DNA of 64,000 nt, from NCBI GenBank assembly GCA_046331625.1, contig JAXLQL010000036.1:13712-77711 (forward strand), given 5' to 3'. Shown here in pieces: positions 1 to 8,311 of this stretch. Under the pieces are notes generated by a model. It saw only the letters and a list, made by a program, of their open reading frames with translations. It had not been told where the DNA came from and did not search any database. This stretch comes from JAXLQL01 sp046331625. GTDB taxonomy: Bacteria > Acidobacteriota > Terriglobia > Bryobacterales > Bryobacteraceae. The position numbers and the translations under genes were made by a program. Numbering within the stretch: position 1 is the stretch's first letter; the number at the start of each line of letters is the position of its first letter.

Positions 1-341
1 CCGCCCGATCCACCTTGCGACTCCTGCTCGGAGACGTAGCCGTCGTCGAGCAGCCTCTGCATCAGCCGGTCGATCGATTGTTCGAGTTGATCGCCCGACA
101 TCGCCTCGAGTTCGCGTCGCATGCGATCGGCTTCTGCTGGATCGAACAACTCGCCATTGAGCAACGCCTCTTCGATCGCCTTGCGCAACGCGTCGAGCGT
201 ATGCGGATCCATCTGGGAGAGGTCGAAGTCCCAGGGGCGAAACCCGCTTTGCAGGAAGTAATCAGAGAGCGCGCGCAGCAGATCTTCGGACGTGATGCCG
301 AAGTCGTCTCCGGTGTACTTCCCGTAGCGGACGCGTTTCAT
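1..341 (-). CDS. N-terminal part of a MoxR-associated VWA-type protein (runs off the window)
   Basis: On the minus strand an ATG at 341 opens a frame that stays open to the window edge, giving about 113 residues. It begins MKRVRYGKYTGDDFGI and continues with an acidic, helical region (DLSQMDPHTLDALRKAIEE). The ATG overlaps the TGA of the upstream MoxR gene as ATGA, so the two are probably translationally coupled. In Acidobacteria and other phyla the gene after a MoxR ATPase usually encodes a von Willebrand factor A protein with such an N-terminal segment before the metal-binding VWA fold. The VWA domain lies outside the window, so the product name rests on context and N-terminal resemblance only. 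Confidence 0.6.
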   Translation of the reverse strand, partial: MKRVRYGKYTGDDFGITSEDLLRALSDYFLQSGFRPWDFDLSQMDPHTLDALRKAIEEALLNGELFDPAEADRMRRELEAMSGDQLEQSIDRLMQRLLDDGYVSEQESQGGSG

Positions 342-1831
342 TGGAAGTCCCGTTTGGAATGGCGGCCTTGCTTTACCTCTTCCGCGGCGGGGCGTTTGCG
401 GTCCTCGGCCGAGAAGACCCGCTCTTCGCTGCGGCTGATGCGGCGATGCGCGTACAAGCCCTCGAGCACGAACTCGGCCGCCGACGCACGCAAAGCGTCG
501 GATTCGTTTGAACCAAGACCGAGCGCTCCTGTTTTCTCGAGCAAACCCTGGATCCGGCTCACGTCGCGGAGCAACGCGGCCGAAGCAACCGGCTCGTCGA
601 GATGTGCGGTTCCGCCCAAGTCGAAGTACTGCACGATCGAATTCATGTTCACGCCATCGAAGTGCGTGGTGAAGACCTTGCCCACGGCGGCGCGGACCAG
701 TTCGCGGGCCACGTGCTCGGCACCCTTGAGTTCGCCCTCGTATTCGAGCTCGATCTTGCCGGTCATCGAAGGAAGGGCCGAGTAAACGTCGACGATGCGC
801 GGAACCGCCTCGTCTTCGCCGGCCTTGATCGCGCGGCGCTCGGCATTGGAGACGACGTTTTCCATCACCGAGATCGGCAGCCGCTGCGACACTCCGCTGC
901 GCTTGTCGATCTTCTTGTCTTCCCGCGCCAGGAACGCAATCTGCTCGATCACTTCGCGGATGTACGCCGGTACAAACATGCTCACGGGCGACTCGCGCTG
1001 CGTCCACGATTCCTGCTTGGTGATGGCGATGCCATGTTCGAGGCCGGCTGGATAGTGAGTGCGAATCTCGCTGCCGATGCGATCTTTGAGCGGCGTGATG
1101 ATCTTGCCGCGAGCCGTGTAGTCTTCCGGATTCGCGGTGAAGACAAGCAGCACGTCGAGCGGAAGACGCACCGGGTAGCCTTTGATCTGCACGTCGCCTT
1201 CTTGCATGATGTTGAACAAGCCCACCTGGATCTTGCCAGCCAAGTCAGGCAGTTCGTTGACCGCGAAGATTCCTCGGTTGGCGCGCGGCAACAGGCCATA
1301 GTGAATGGTGAGTTCGTCGGCGATATCGTGCCCACCACGAGCGGCTTTGATCGGATCCACGTCGCCGATCATGTCGGCGATAGTGACATCCGGCGTGGCG
1401 AGCTTCTCGATGTAGCGCTGCTCCGGCGTGAGCCATTCAATCGGCGAGGAATCTCCGAGTTCCTCCACCTGCTGGCGTCCTCGCCGCGATATCGGAGCGT
1501 AGGGATTGTCCCGTGTTTCCGTTCCGGCGAGGTACGGAGTGAACGGATCCATCAACGTGGTCAGCATGCGGATGAGCCGCGTTTTGGCTTGTCCGCGCAG
1601 GCCGAGGAGGATGAAGTTGTGCTTCGAAAGCACCGCGTTGACCACCTGCGGAACCACCGAGTCCTCGTATCCCACTACGCCGGGAAAGAGCGTCTCGCCG
1701 GCTCGTAACTTGGCGAGCAGATTCTCGCGAATCTCGTCTTTCACGGAACGCTTCGACAGGCGTTCCTCGGTGAAGGTGCTCCTGCGGAGCGCGCCGAGAG
1801 TGTGCGGAAGGGCATCCCGCGAATTGCTCAT
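338..1831 (-). CDS. MoxR/ChlI-type AAA+ ATPase
   Basis: A 497-residue AAA+ ATPase of the MoxR/magnesium-chelatase I group. Walker A is GLRGQAKT around residues 77-84 and a Walker B-like segment IFAVNELPDL follows near residue 190. After it comes the typical stretch about a small bilayer of loops (NIMQEGDVQIKGYPVRL) and the sensor region FTANPEDYTARGKI. Such ATPases act as chaperones that load metal or remodel a VWA partner. The partner candidate is the coupled downstream gene (ATGA overlap at 338-341). It is longer than a minimal MoxR because of about 60 extra N-terminal residues and a C-terminal helical tail. The substrate cannot be read from the sequence. Confidence 0.88.
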   Translation of the reverse strand: MSNSRDALPHTLGALRRSTFTEERLSKRSVKDEIRENLLAKLRAGETLFPGVVGYEDSVVPQVVNAVLSKHNFILLGLRGQAKTRLIRMLTTLMDPFTPYLAGTETRDNPYAPISRRGRQQVEELGDSSPIEWLTPEQRYIEKLATPDVTIADMIGDVDPIKAARGGHDIADELTIHYGLLPRANRGIFAVNELPDLAGKIQVGLFNIMQEGDVQIKGYPVRLPLDVLLVFTANPEDYTARGKIITPLKDRIGSEIRTHYPAGLEHGIAITKQESWTQRESPVSMFVPAYIREVIEQIAFLAREDKKIDKRSGVSQRLPISVMENVVSNAERRAIKAGEDEAVPRIVDVYSALPSMTGKIELEYEGELKGAEHVARELVRAAVGKVFTTHFDGVNMNSIVQYFDLGGTAHLDEPVASAALLRDVSRIQGLLEKTGALGLGSNESDALRASAAEFVLEGLYAHRRISRSEERVFSAEDRKRPAAEEVKQGRHSKRDFQ

Positions 1832-1840
1832 GTTGAGGAC

Positions 1841-3031
1841 CTACCCGGATCGTAGCACGCCATCATCGAGCCGCCGCACCGCTGCGCGCATGATGAACAA
1901 CGCAGCTACGAACCAAACCGCGCCGGCCCAGTAGGGAGCCCCGCGGCCAACGTGATCGTAGAGCAGGCCTGCCCACACAGGACCGAAGATTCGCGTAAGG
2001 CTCGCCACCGCCTGGCTCACACCCATCGCCGTTCCTTGCTCCTGTTCTGTAACGCCGCGAGACAGCATCGCCGTTAGCGTCGGACCCACCAGCGCGCTCC
2101 CGATCGCCAGCAGGCCGTTCGCCGCGAACATCCAGTACCAATGCGGCGCGAACGCGACCACCAGGAATCCCCCGACCATGAGCACCATGCCAATATCGGC
2201 ATGCACGCCGCGTCCGAAGTTCGGAATGGCCCGCCGGATCACGAATCCCTGCAAGATGGCGATCATGAGTCCGAGAGCGGTGAAGAGAAGCGCGTTCTCC
2301 TGCGGCCCTAGCCCGAAGCGGTCATGCGTGAACAATGAGAAGTTGGTCATCAATCCCGTGAACGGAAAATTGAACACGAACGCAGCCACCAGCAAGAGGT
2401 TCACGCGCGGATGGCGGAATCCCCAAGCGATCGGCGTGAACGGATTGAGTTCGCTCCACGCGAATCCACCCGCTTTGCGCTTCTCCGTCGCGAGCGATTC
2501 GGGAAGGAAGAACGTGGCCGCGATGAAGGTGAGCATGCTGAACGCCGCTGCTCCATAAGCAGGACCCGCCAAGCCCCACCGCGAAAGCACTCCCGCCATG
2601 ATGGGTCCAAGAACGAAGCCGATTCCCCACGCCGCGCCGATCAAGCCGAACGCCTTGGCGCGCTCAGCCGGTGGCGTGACGTCGGCTAGGTACGACTGCG
2701 CGGTGGAGATGTTGCCGCCGGTGAACCCATCGAGAATGCGAGCCAGGAAGAGGATGGTGAGCGAGCCGCCGATTCCGAACAACACGTATCCCACCGCGGA
2801 TCCGAAGATGCTGGCGAGGAGCACGGGGCGGCGGCCGTAGCGATCGGAGAGAACGCCGAGGACGGGTCCAGCAAGGAACTGCGCCGCGGAGAACGCGAGC
2901 GCCATCAAGCCGACGGTGAGCGCGTCAGTGCGATACTCGCGTACGTAGAACGGCAAGATGGGGAAGAGGATGCCGGCTCCGATGAGGTCCAGCACCACGA
3001 TGGCGAAAATGGTAGCAGTGGCCTTCGTCAT
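1841..3031 (-). CDS. MFS transporter, TetA/drug-efflux type
   Basis: A 396-residue major facilitator superfamily protein of normal length with about 12 hydrophobic segments. The loop after helix 2 carries motif A as GVLSDRYGRRPVLL, and a motif C-like stretch (GPIMAGVLSR) lies in helix 5, as in proton-driven drug antiporters such as TetA. It should sit in the inner membrane and export small molecules, but the substrate is unknown. Its ATG at 3031 overlaps the stop codon of the DUF72 gene by 4 nt, so both are expressed from one transcript. Nothing ties it to a specific resistance. Confidence 0.85.
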   Translation of the reverse strand: MTKATATIFAIVVLDLIGAGILFPILPFYVREYRTDALTVGLMALAFSAAQFLAGPVLGVLSDRYGRRPVLLASIFGSAVGYVLFGIGGSLTILFLARILDGFTGGNISTAQSYLADVTPPAERAKAFGLIGAAWGIGFVLGPIMAGVLSRWGLAGPAYGAAAFSMLTFIAATFFLPESLATEKRKAGGFAWSELNPFTPIAWGFRHPRVNLLLVAAFVFNFPFTGLMTNFSLFTHDRFGLGPQENALLFTALGLMIAILQGFVIRRAIPNFGRGVHADIGMVLMVGGFLVVAFAPHWYWMFAANGLLAIGSALVGPTLTAMLSRGVTEQEQGTAMGVSQAVASLTRIFGPVWAGLLYDHVGRGAPYWAGAVWFVAALFIMRAAVRRLDDGVLRSG

Positions 3032-3990
3032 TCCAAGCCCTCGAGCACGGCGTCAATCGTGCTGGGCGCGTTGCCTTCGAGACGGTTGTTGACGTAGATG
3101 AACGCTTTCTTGCGCTCGGCGATCGCTTTTCGCGCGAGGGAGCGAAGCGCGTCACGAGCGGCGGGATTCGGATCTTGCACTTGCTCGTAGGGTTGAAACT
3201 GCTTCACTGCTTGTTCGTACTGGCGGCCTTTGCGGAGCAGCGCGCGCGTGAGGAAGAAGTCCGCGGTCTCGACTCCAGGGATCGCGATTTGCGTGCCGAG
3301 CTCGGGCATGCGGCTCCAGGCATTGAACACGTGCGCCACGCCGTGACGGCGCAGGCAATCGAAGTAGACGGGCGTGAGAAATTCGGGATTGCGGATCTCG
3401 ACCGAATAGCGCCACCCCGGAGGCAGCGCGGCGAGGAATGGATCGAGATCGGCAACGAAGCTTTCGGCGTCCGGGTAGGCGCTGTGCGGGAACGAGCCGA
3501 ACTCGAAGATGAGCGCGTCGACGCGGTCGCGAAAGGGCTCGAGCATTTCGAGGAAGAGGATGCCGAACGCGTCGGCGTTGAGGAAAGCCGGATTGTCGAC
3601 GCCGGCTTTGGGCCCATAGCGCGGATGGTTCGGCCAAATGCGGACCGTGATCTCTTCAGGCACCTTGAACGCGAAATGAAGCTTCGAAGGCGCGGAGAGG
3701 AAAAGCTTGTTCCAGAACTCGGCGGTTGGAAATTGATAGAACGAGAAGTCACCGCAGACCACTGGGAAGACTTCGGCGTACTCCTCGAGACAGGTTTGTT
3801 CGAACAGATTCTTGCTGAAGCGCCCACGGGTGAGGTAGCGCTCGCGCGTGTAGATCTGGTCGAGCCAGCCTTCGTACTTCCAGGAACTGGTGCCGAAAAA
3901 GACGCCGCGCGCGGCAAGCTTGGCCACTTTGGCGGCGAGGTCGACGCGGAAGGCGGGGGCTTCGGGCGGGAACAGCCACTGGCTGGACAT
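3028..3990 (-). CDS. DUF72 domain protein (YecE-like TIM barrel)
   Basis: A 320-residue DUF72 protein. Family hallmarks are FFGTSSWKYEGWLDQIYT at the N-terminus, followed by FSFYQFPTAEFWNKL, FAFKVPEEITVRIWPNH, and late segments YSVEIRNPEF and KKAFIYVNNRLEGNAPSTI. DUF72 proteins are TIM-barrel folds with a nuclease- or phosphatase-like pocket, and their reaction is not established. The coding region starts about 40 nt from the divergent peptidase gene at 4031. At the 3' end it overlaps the MFS start by 4 nt. The family call is firm and the biochemical role is unknown. Confidence 0.88.
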   Translation of the reverse strand: MSSQWLFPPEAPAFRVDLAAKVAKLAARGVFFGTSSWKYEGWLDQIYTRERYLTRGRFSKNLFEQTCLEEYAEVFPVVCGDFSFYQFPTAEFWNKLFLSAPSKLHFAFKVPEEITVRIWPNHPRYGPKAGVDNPAFLNADAFGILFLEMLEPFRDRVDALIFEFGSFPHSAYPDAESFVADLDPFLAALPPGWRYSVEIRNPEFLTPVYFDCLRRHGVAHVFNAWSRMPELGTQIAIPGVETADFFLTRALLRKGRQYEQAVKQFQPYEQVQDPNPAARDALRSLARKAIAERKKAFIYVNNRLEGNAPSTIDAVLEGLE

Positions 3991-4030
3991 GAATCTTCCA
4001 GTATGCCTTGCGCGGTATGCTCGTCATTGA

Positions 4031-6238
4031 ATGACACGCACTCTCCTGCTCTTGTTTTGCGCCTGCCTGCCCGCTGCAACGCGGCTCGAAGAAGCGATCA
4101 CGCAGATCTTCGGCAAAAACGAGTTCGAGGCCAAATCCGCCGGACCGATTCGCTGGCTCGACGACTCCTCATACACGCTGCTCGAAAAGGTGGATGGCGG
4201 GCAGAACCTGGTCCGTCATGACGCGGCGACGGGTGCGCGCGAGGTGCTGGTGAAGGCCGCGCAGATCACGCCCAAGGGAAGCGCGGTGCTGAAGGTGGAG
4301 AACTACGAGTGGTCAAAGGATCGCAAGCGGCTGCTGATCTTCACCAATGCGAAGAAGGTGTGGCGCGACAACACACGCGGGGACTACTGGGTGCTCGACC
4401 TCGCTTCGAGCAAGCTACGGAAGCTCGGTGGTCCGGCGCCGGCGTCGTCATTGCTATTCGCGCGGTTCTCGCCAGACGGATCACGCGTGGCCTACGTGCG
4501 CGAGAACGACTTGTGGGTGGAGGATGCCTCGACAGGGCGCATCCGGCGCTTGACGCACGATGGATCGCAGACGGTGATCAACGGGACCTCGGATTGGGTG
4601 AACGAAGAGGAACTCTCGTTGCGCGATTGCTTCCGCTGGAGTCCGGATGGCAGCGCGATCGCCTATTGGCAGTTCGACACGAGCAAGGTCGGCGTGTTCT
4701 CGCTGGCCGACTATTCGGCGGGTCCGTACCCGGCAATCGCACGCTTCCCGTATCCAAAGGTGGGGACAACGAATGCCGCAACGCGGGTGGGCGTCGTACC
4801 GGCCAAGGGCGGCAAGACGCGCTGGGTCACGCTGCCCGGCGACCCGCGAGAGCACTACGTGCCGCTGCTCGAATGGGCTGAGAGTTCGCGGGATCTCATC
4901 CTGCACCAGTTGAACCGCAAACAAAACATCCTCGACGTGTTTCGGGCTGATCGCAACTCCGGACGAGCCGAACGTCTCATGCGTGAGCAGGAGGAAACCT
5001 GGGTGGATGCGGCGGCAATCGTGTCCGGAGGCATCCGCTGGATCCGCAGGGGCAAGGAGTTCCTGTGGATGAGCGAGCGCGACGGGTGGCGGCACGTCTA
5101 CGCAGTGTCGCGAGATGGTCGCGAGGTCCGGCTGCTCACAAGAGGCGAGTTCGACGTGATCGGCATCGCTGCCGTGGACGACAAGCAACTCTACTTCACG
5201 GCGTCACCGGACAACGCAACGCAGCGATACCTCTACCGCGTGGATCTCGACAGCTCAGGCACAGCCACTCGCGTTACGCCAGCCAACGCGCCCGGCACGC
5301 ATTCCTATCGGATCTCGCCGTCTGCGGAGTGGGCAGTGCATACGTGGTCGCGATTCGATTCGCCGCCAAGAGTGGATGTAGTGCGGTTGCCATCGCACGA
5401 GAGTGCTCGAATGATCGAGGAGAACCAAGCGCTCCGCGAGAAGGCCGGCGCGCCCGAGCCCACGGAGTTCTTCCGCGTCGACGTCGGAGATGGAGTGGCG
5501 CTCGATGCGTGGATGATCAAGCCGCCGGACTTCGATCCGTCGCGCAAGTATCCATTGCTGGTTCATGTCTACGGAGAGCCCGCGGGTGTAACGGTGACGG
5601 ACGCTTGGGCGGGTCCCCGCACGCTGTTCCACCGAGTGCTGGCTCGCGAAGGATACCTCGTTGCGAGCTTTGACAACCGCGGAACACCCGCGCCCCGCGG
5701 CCGCGCGTGGAGACGCGCAGGCTACGGGAGCATCGGCGTACTTTCCTCGAAGGATCAAGCCGCGGCAGTGCTGGCGCTCGTCGAGAGGCGCTCGTATGTC
5801 GATCACTCGCGCGTCGCGATTTGGGGCTGGAGCGGCGGCGGATCGAACACGCTCAACGCGATGTTCCGCTTTCCGAACCTCTATCGCGTGGGCATGTCGG
5901 TGGCGCCGGTTCCCGATCAGAAACTCTACGACACTATCTATCAGGAACGCTACATGGGTCTGCCGGCAGAGAACGAAAACGGATACAAGGAAGGCTCGCC
6001 CATCCACTTCGCCGAGGGGCTGCAAGGGCGGCTCCTGGTGGTGCACGGGTCGGGCGACGACAACGTTCACGCGCAAGGCACGGAGCGGCTCGTGGACCGG
6101 CTGATCGCGCTCGGGAAACGCTTCGACCTGATGATCTATCCCAACCGCACCCACTCGATCTCCGAGTTCGCGGGAACCTCGGAGCACATCCATCAGTTGT
6201 TGGCGCGGTACTTGGTGGAGAATATGCCGCCGCGCTGA
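4031..6238 (+). CDS. Secreted dipeptidyl-peptidase IV family serine peptidase (S9B)
   Basis: A 735-residue exported peptidase beginning with a signal peptide (MTRTLLLLFCACLPAATR). Residues to about 450 form the DPP-IV beta-propeller, including SDWVNEEELSLRDCF, the double-Glu segment that in DPP-IV holds the substrate amino group. The C-terminal alpha/beta hydrolase domain has nucleophile Ser601 in GWSGGG (usually GWSYGG), Asp near 676 in HGSGDDNVH and His708 in NRTHSI. Spacings between them match DPP-IV. It should release X-Pro or related dipeptides in the periplasm. A -10-like TATGCT at 4016-4021 lies only 9 nt before the ATG, so the mRNA may be nearly leaderless. Confidence 0.93.
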   Translation: MTRTLLLLFCACLPAATRLEEAITQIFGKNEFEAKSAGPIRWLDDSSYTLLEKVDGGQNLVRHDAATGAREVLVKAAQITPKGSAVLKVENYEWSKDRKRLLIFTNAKKVWRDNTRGDYWVLDLASSKLRKLGGPAPASSLLFARFSPDGSRVAYVRENDLWVEDASTGRIRRLTHDGSQTVINGTSDWVNEEELSLRDCFRWSPDGSAIAYWQFDTSKVGVFSLADYSAGPYPAIARFPYPKVGTTNAATRVGVVPAKGGKTRWVTLPGDPREHYVPLLEWAESSRDLILHQLNRKQNILDVFRADRNSGRAERLMREQEETWVDAAAIVSGGIRWIRRGKEFLWMSERDGWRHVYAVSRDGREVRLLTRGEFDVIGIAAVDDKQLYFTASPDNATQRYLYRVDLDSSGTATRVTPANAPGTHSYRISPSAEWAVHTWSRFDSPPRVDVVRLPSHESARMIEENQALREKAGAPEPTEFFRVDVGDGVALDAWMIKPPDFDPSRKYPLLVHVYGEPAGVTVTDAWAGPRTLFHRVLAREGYLVASFDNRGTPAPRGRAWRRAGYGSIGVLSSKDQAAAVLALVERRSYVDHSRVAIWGWSGGGSNTLNAMFRFPNLYRVGMSVAPVPDQKLYDTIYQERYMGLPAENENGYKEGSPIHFAEGLQGRLLVVHGSGDDNVHAQGTERLVDRLIALGKRFDLMIYPNRTHSISEFAGTSEHIHQLLARYLVENMPPR

Positions 6239-6249
6239 AAGGGGTCTTG

Positions 6250-6885
6250 CTACGCGGGTGCCGCGAGAGCGCGGTGGAGCGAACTCCAAGACTGCACCAG
6301 AAGCTCCTCAATCCGCTGCCAATCGGCTTCGCTCACCACCCCCTGAGCCATCTTCTCATCGCACAGGATCATCGCCTGCGTGCGCAGTTCCGCATGTTCG
6401 GCCAGCACTTCACGCGGAGCGCCGTACACGGCCGCAGCCAAGTCAACCAGCGTCCGCTGAAGCGATCCCGGCGGATACTGCGTGCGCTCACGATGGATGA
6501 TCCACCATTCGAGCTCCACCTTGGCCAGCGGCGCCGGATCGCGGCCGGGCAAGACCCACCGATAGTAGCTTTCCAGGATCGGCAACGCTTGCTCGTAGTC
6601 CGGGCGCTGCTTGCCCTGCTTGAAGACGAACGCGGCGCGCGCGGCGTAGTAGCTCGCCACATGTGATTGCCAGAACGGCAAATGAAACTGCTCCCGAAGA
6701 TTTCGGGCCAGCAACAGGAACAGCGCCAGCCGGTCACGATCATAGTAGCTGCGCCACATCCGCCCTTCGAGCCTTCCGACCGATGCGCCGTCAAACTGCT
6801 TCGGATCACCGGCACTCCGCGACAAGTCAATGCCGATCCAGATGGCCACACAGATCGCGATGGCGGCAAGCAAGCGGCGAGTCAT
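6250..6885 (-). CDS. Small membrane-anchored protein of unknown function
   Basis: A 211-residue protein I do not recognise. It opens with one hydrophobic helix (LLAAIAICVAIWIGI, residues 5-19), so it is probably anchored in the inner membrane with the rest outside the cytoplasm. The remainder is soluble, helical and rich in Trp, Arg and Tyr (RSYYDRDRLALFLLLARNL; FWQSHVASYYAARAAF), suggesting TPR-like helical pairs without a clear consensus. It follows the sulfatase gene on the same strand after 33 nt and may share its transcript. Its 3' end nearly meets the convergent peptidase gene (12 nt apart). Confidence 0.7.
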   Translation of the reverse strand: MTRRLLAAIAICVAIWIGIDLSRSAGDPKQFDGASVGRLEGRMWRSYYDRDRLALFLLLARNLREQFHLPFWQSHVASYYAARAAFVFKQGKQRPDYEQALPILESYYRWVLPGRDPAPLAKVELEWWIIHRERTQYPPGSLQRTLVDLAAAVYGAPREVLAEHAELRTQAMILCDEKMAQGVVSEADWQRIEELLVQSWSSLHRALAAPA

Positions 6886-6918
6886 CGCCGTGGTTACGAG
6901 ACAGACGGCGAACTGGAT

Positions 6919-8271
6919 TCACGCCGGGTTCCCGCGCAACGCCGACCACCGCTCCCGAAGTGTCCGGAGTTGCCCCGCGTGCCGCTCGTCCGTGGCGAGA
7001 TTGCGCTCCTCGAGCGGATCGGCGGCCAAGTCGAACAGTTCCTCGAACACAGGCTGCGTGTCAATGTATCGCGTGTACTTCCAGCGTTCCGTGCGCACGC
7101 CTTCGGTTGCCGGAATCCAGCCGTTCGCAGTGAACGCGTGTTCGTAAAACCAGTCTGACCGCCAAGGTGGAGATGCACCTTGACACAGCGGATAGAGGGT
7201 CCTCCCCTGCATTGCCGGATGCGGATCGAGACCCGCGGCGGCAAGGAACGTGGGCGCAAGGTCGACGTTCAGCGTCATCTGCTTGCGCCGCAGCCCCCGG
7301 CTCGCGTTGGGCAAGCGCGGATCGTAGACGATGAGCGGTACGCGAATCGACTCCTCATGCATGAGCCACTTGCCCGCAAGGCCGTGCTCTGAGAGGTAGA
7401 ATCCGTTGTCGCCCGTGTAGACGATCACCGTATTCTCCGCCGCGCCCATGCGAGCCAGTTGCTCCCGGATGCGGCCCACCTGCGTGTCGATCTCGGTGAT
7501 CAGTCGATAGTACTTCTTCACGGACTCCTGATACAGCGCCGGCGTGCTGAAGCGGACCGCCCAACGCCGCCGCCCTTCCGAGCGCTGCACTTCTTCAGGC
7601 AGCATCGCAATGTAGCGTGGATCAGCGGTCTTGGGCACCGGGATCTCCACGTCCTTGTAGAGCGATGCCGTCGCGGCGGAGTGCAGGAACTGTCGCGGGT
7701 CCTCGTCTTGCACGTGCGGCGCCTTGAAGCTGATCGACAAGCAGAACGGCTTCTCGCGCGGAGCCGCGCCGAGGAACTCGAGCGCCTGATCGCCCATGAT
7801 CTCGGTCAAGTGCTTGCTCGAACCCTTCGGAAAGTACTGCCCTTGGCCCGGGAAGCCAGCCCAATAATCGAAGCCCGTCTTCGGCATCTCATTGCCAACT
7901 CCGTACTTTCCGATGAAGCCCGTGTGGTAGCCGGCGCCGCGCAAGAGCGTGGGGTAGATCCGCGAGAACTGCTCCGCACTGAAGGGCCGCGCGAAATCGT
8001 TGACGCCGTGCGTGCGCGCCCATTGCCCGCTGAAGATGCTGGCGCGGCTCGTCATGCAGATGGCCGTGGTGACGAACTGGTTCTCGAAGGTCACGCCGCG
8101 TTCGGAGAGCGAGTCGATGTGGGGCGTGCGGATGATCCGGTTGCCCATGCAACCGAGCGTGTCCCAACGCTGGTCATCGGCGAGCAGGAAGAGGATGTTT
8201 GGGCGTGCCGGCCGTTGCGCGAACGCGGGTGCGGCAAGGCTCGAAAGAAGGGAACGCCGGGTGAGCTTCAT
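6919..8271 (-). CDS. Tat-exported sulfatase (type I, formylglycine)
   Basis: A 450-residue sulfatase. The N-terminus MKLTRRSLLSSLAAPAFAQ is an RR-type (Tat) signal. The metal-binding N-terminal motif is NILFLLADDQRWD, and the catalytic core CMTSR around Cys72 is the site converted to formylglycine. The residue after Cys-X is Thr rather than the usual Pro/Ala, a variant seen in some sulfatase subfamilies. GDNGFYLSEHGLAGKW gives the second metal and His residues. It should hydrolyse sulfate esters outside the cytoplasm, probably on polysaccharides. The maturing enzyme (FGE or anSME) is not in this window. The divergent metH gene starts 40 nt away. Confidence 0.93.
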   Translation of the reverse strand: MKLTRRSLLSSLAAPAFAQRPARPNILFLLADDQRWDTLGCMGNRIIRTPHIDSLSERGVTFENQFVTTAICMTSRASIFSGQWARTHGVNDFARPFSAEQFSRIYPTLLRGAGYHTGFIGKYGVGNEMPKTGFDYWAGFPGQGQYFPKGSSKHLTEIMGDQALEFLGAAPREKPFCLSISFKAPHVQDEDPRQFLHSAATASLYKDVEIPVPKTADPRYIAMLPEEVQRSEGRRRWAVRFSTPALYQESVKKYYRLITEIDTQVGRIREQLARMGAAENTVIVYTGDNGFYLSEHGLAGKWLMHEESIRVPLIVYDPRLPNASRGLRRKQMTLNVDLAPTFLAAAGLDPHPAMQGRTLYPLCQGASPPWRSDWFYEHAFTANGWIPATEGVRTERWKYTRYIDTQPVFEELFDLAADPLEERNLATDERHAGQLRTLRERWSALRGNPA

Positions 8272-8311
8272 GGGCAGACGGTAGAATGAAAATACAGTCT
8301 CTCACCTCAGC

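Noticed and set aside
8272..8311. Cobalamin or SAM riboswitch before metH
   Set aside because: Only 40 nt separate metH from the divergent sulfatase, too short for either, and no hairpins are seen.
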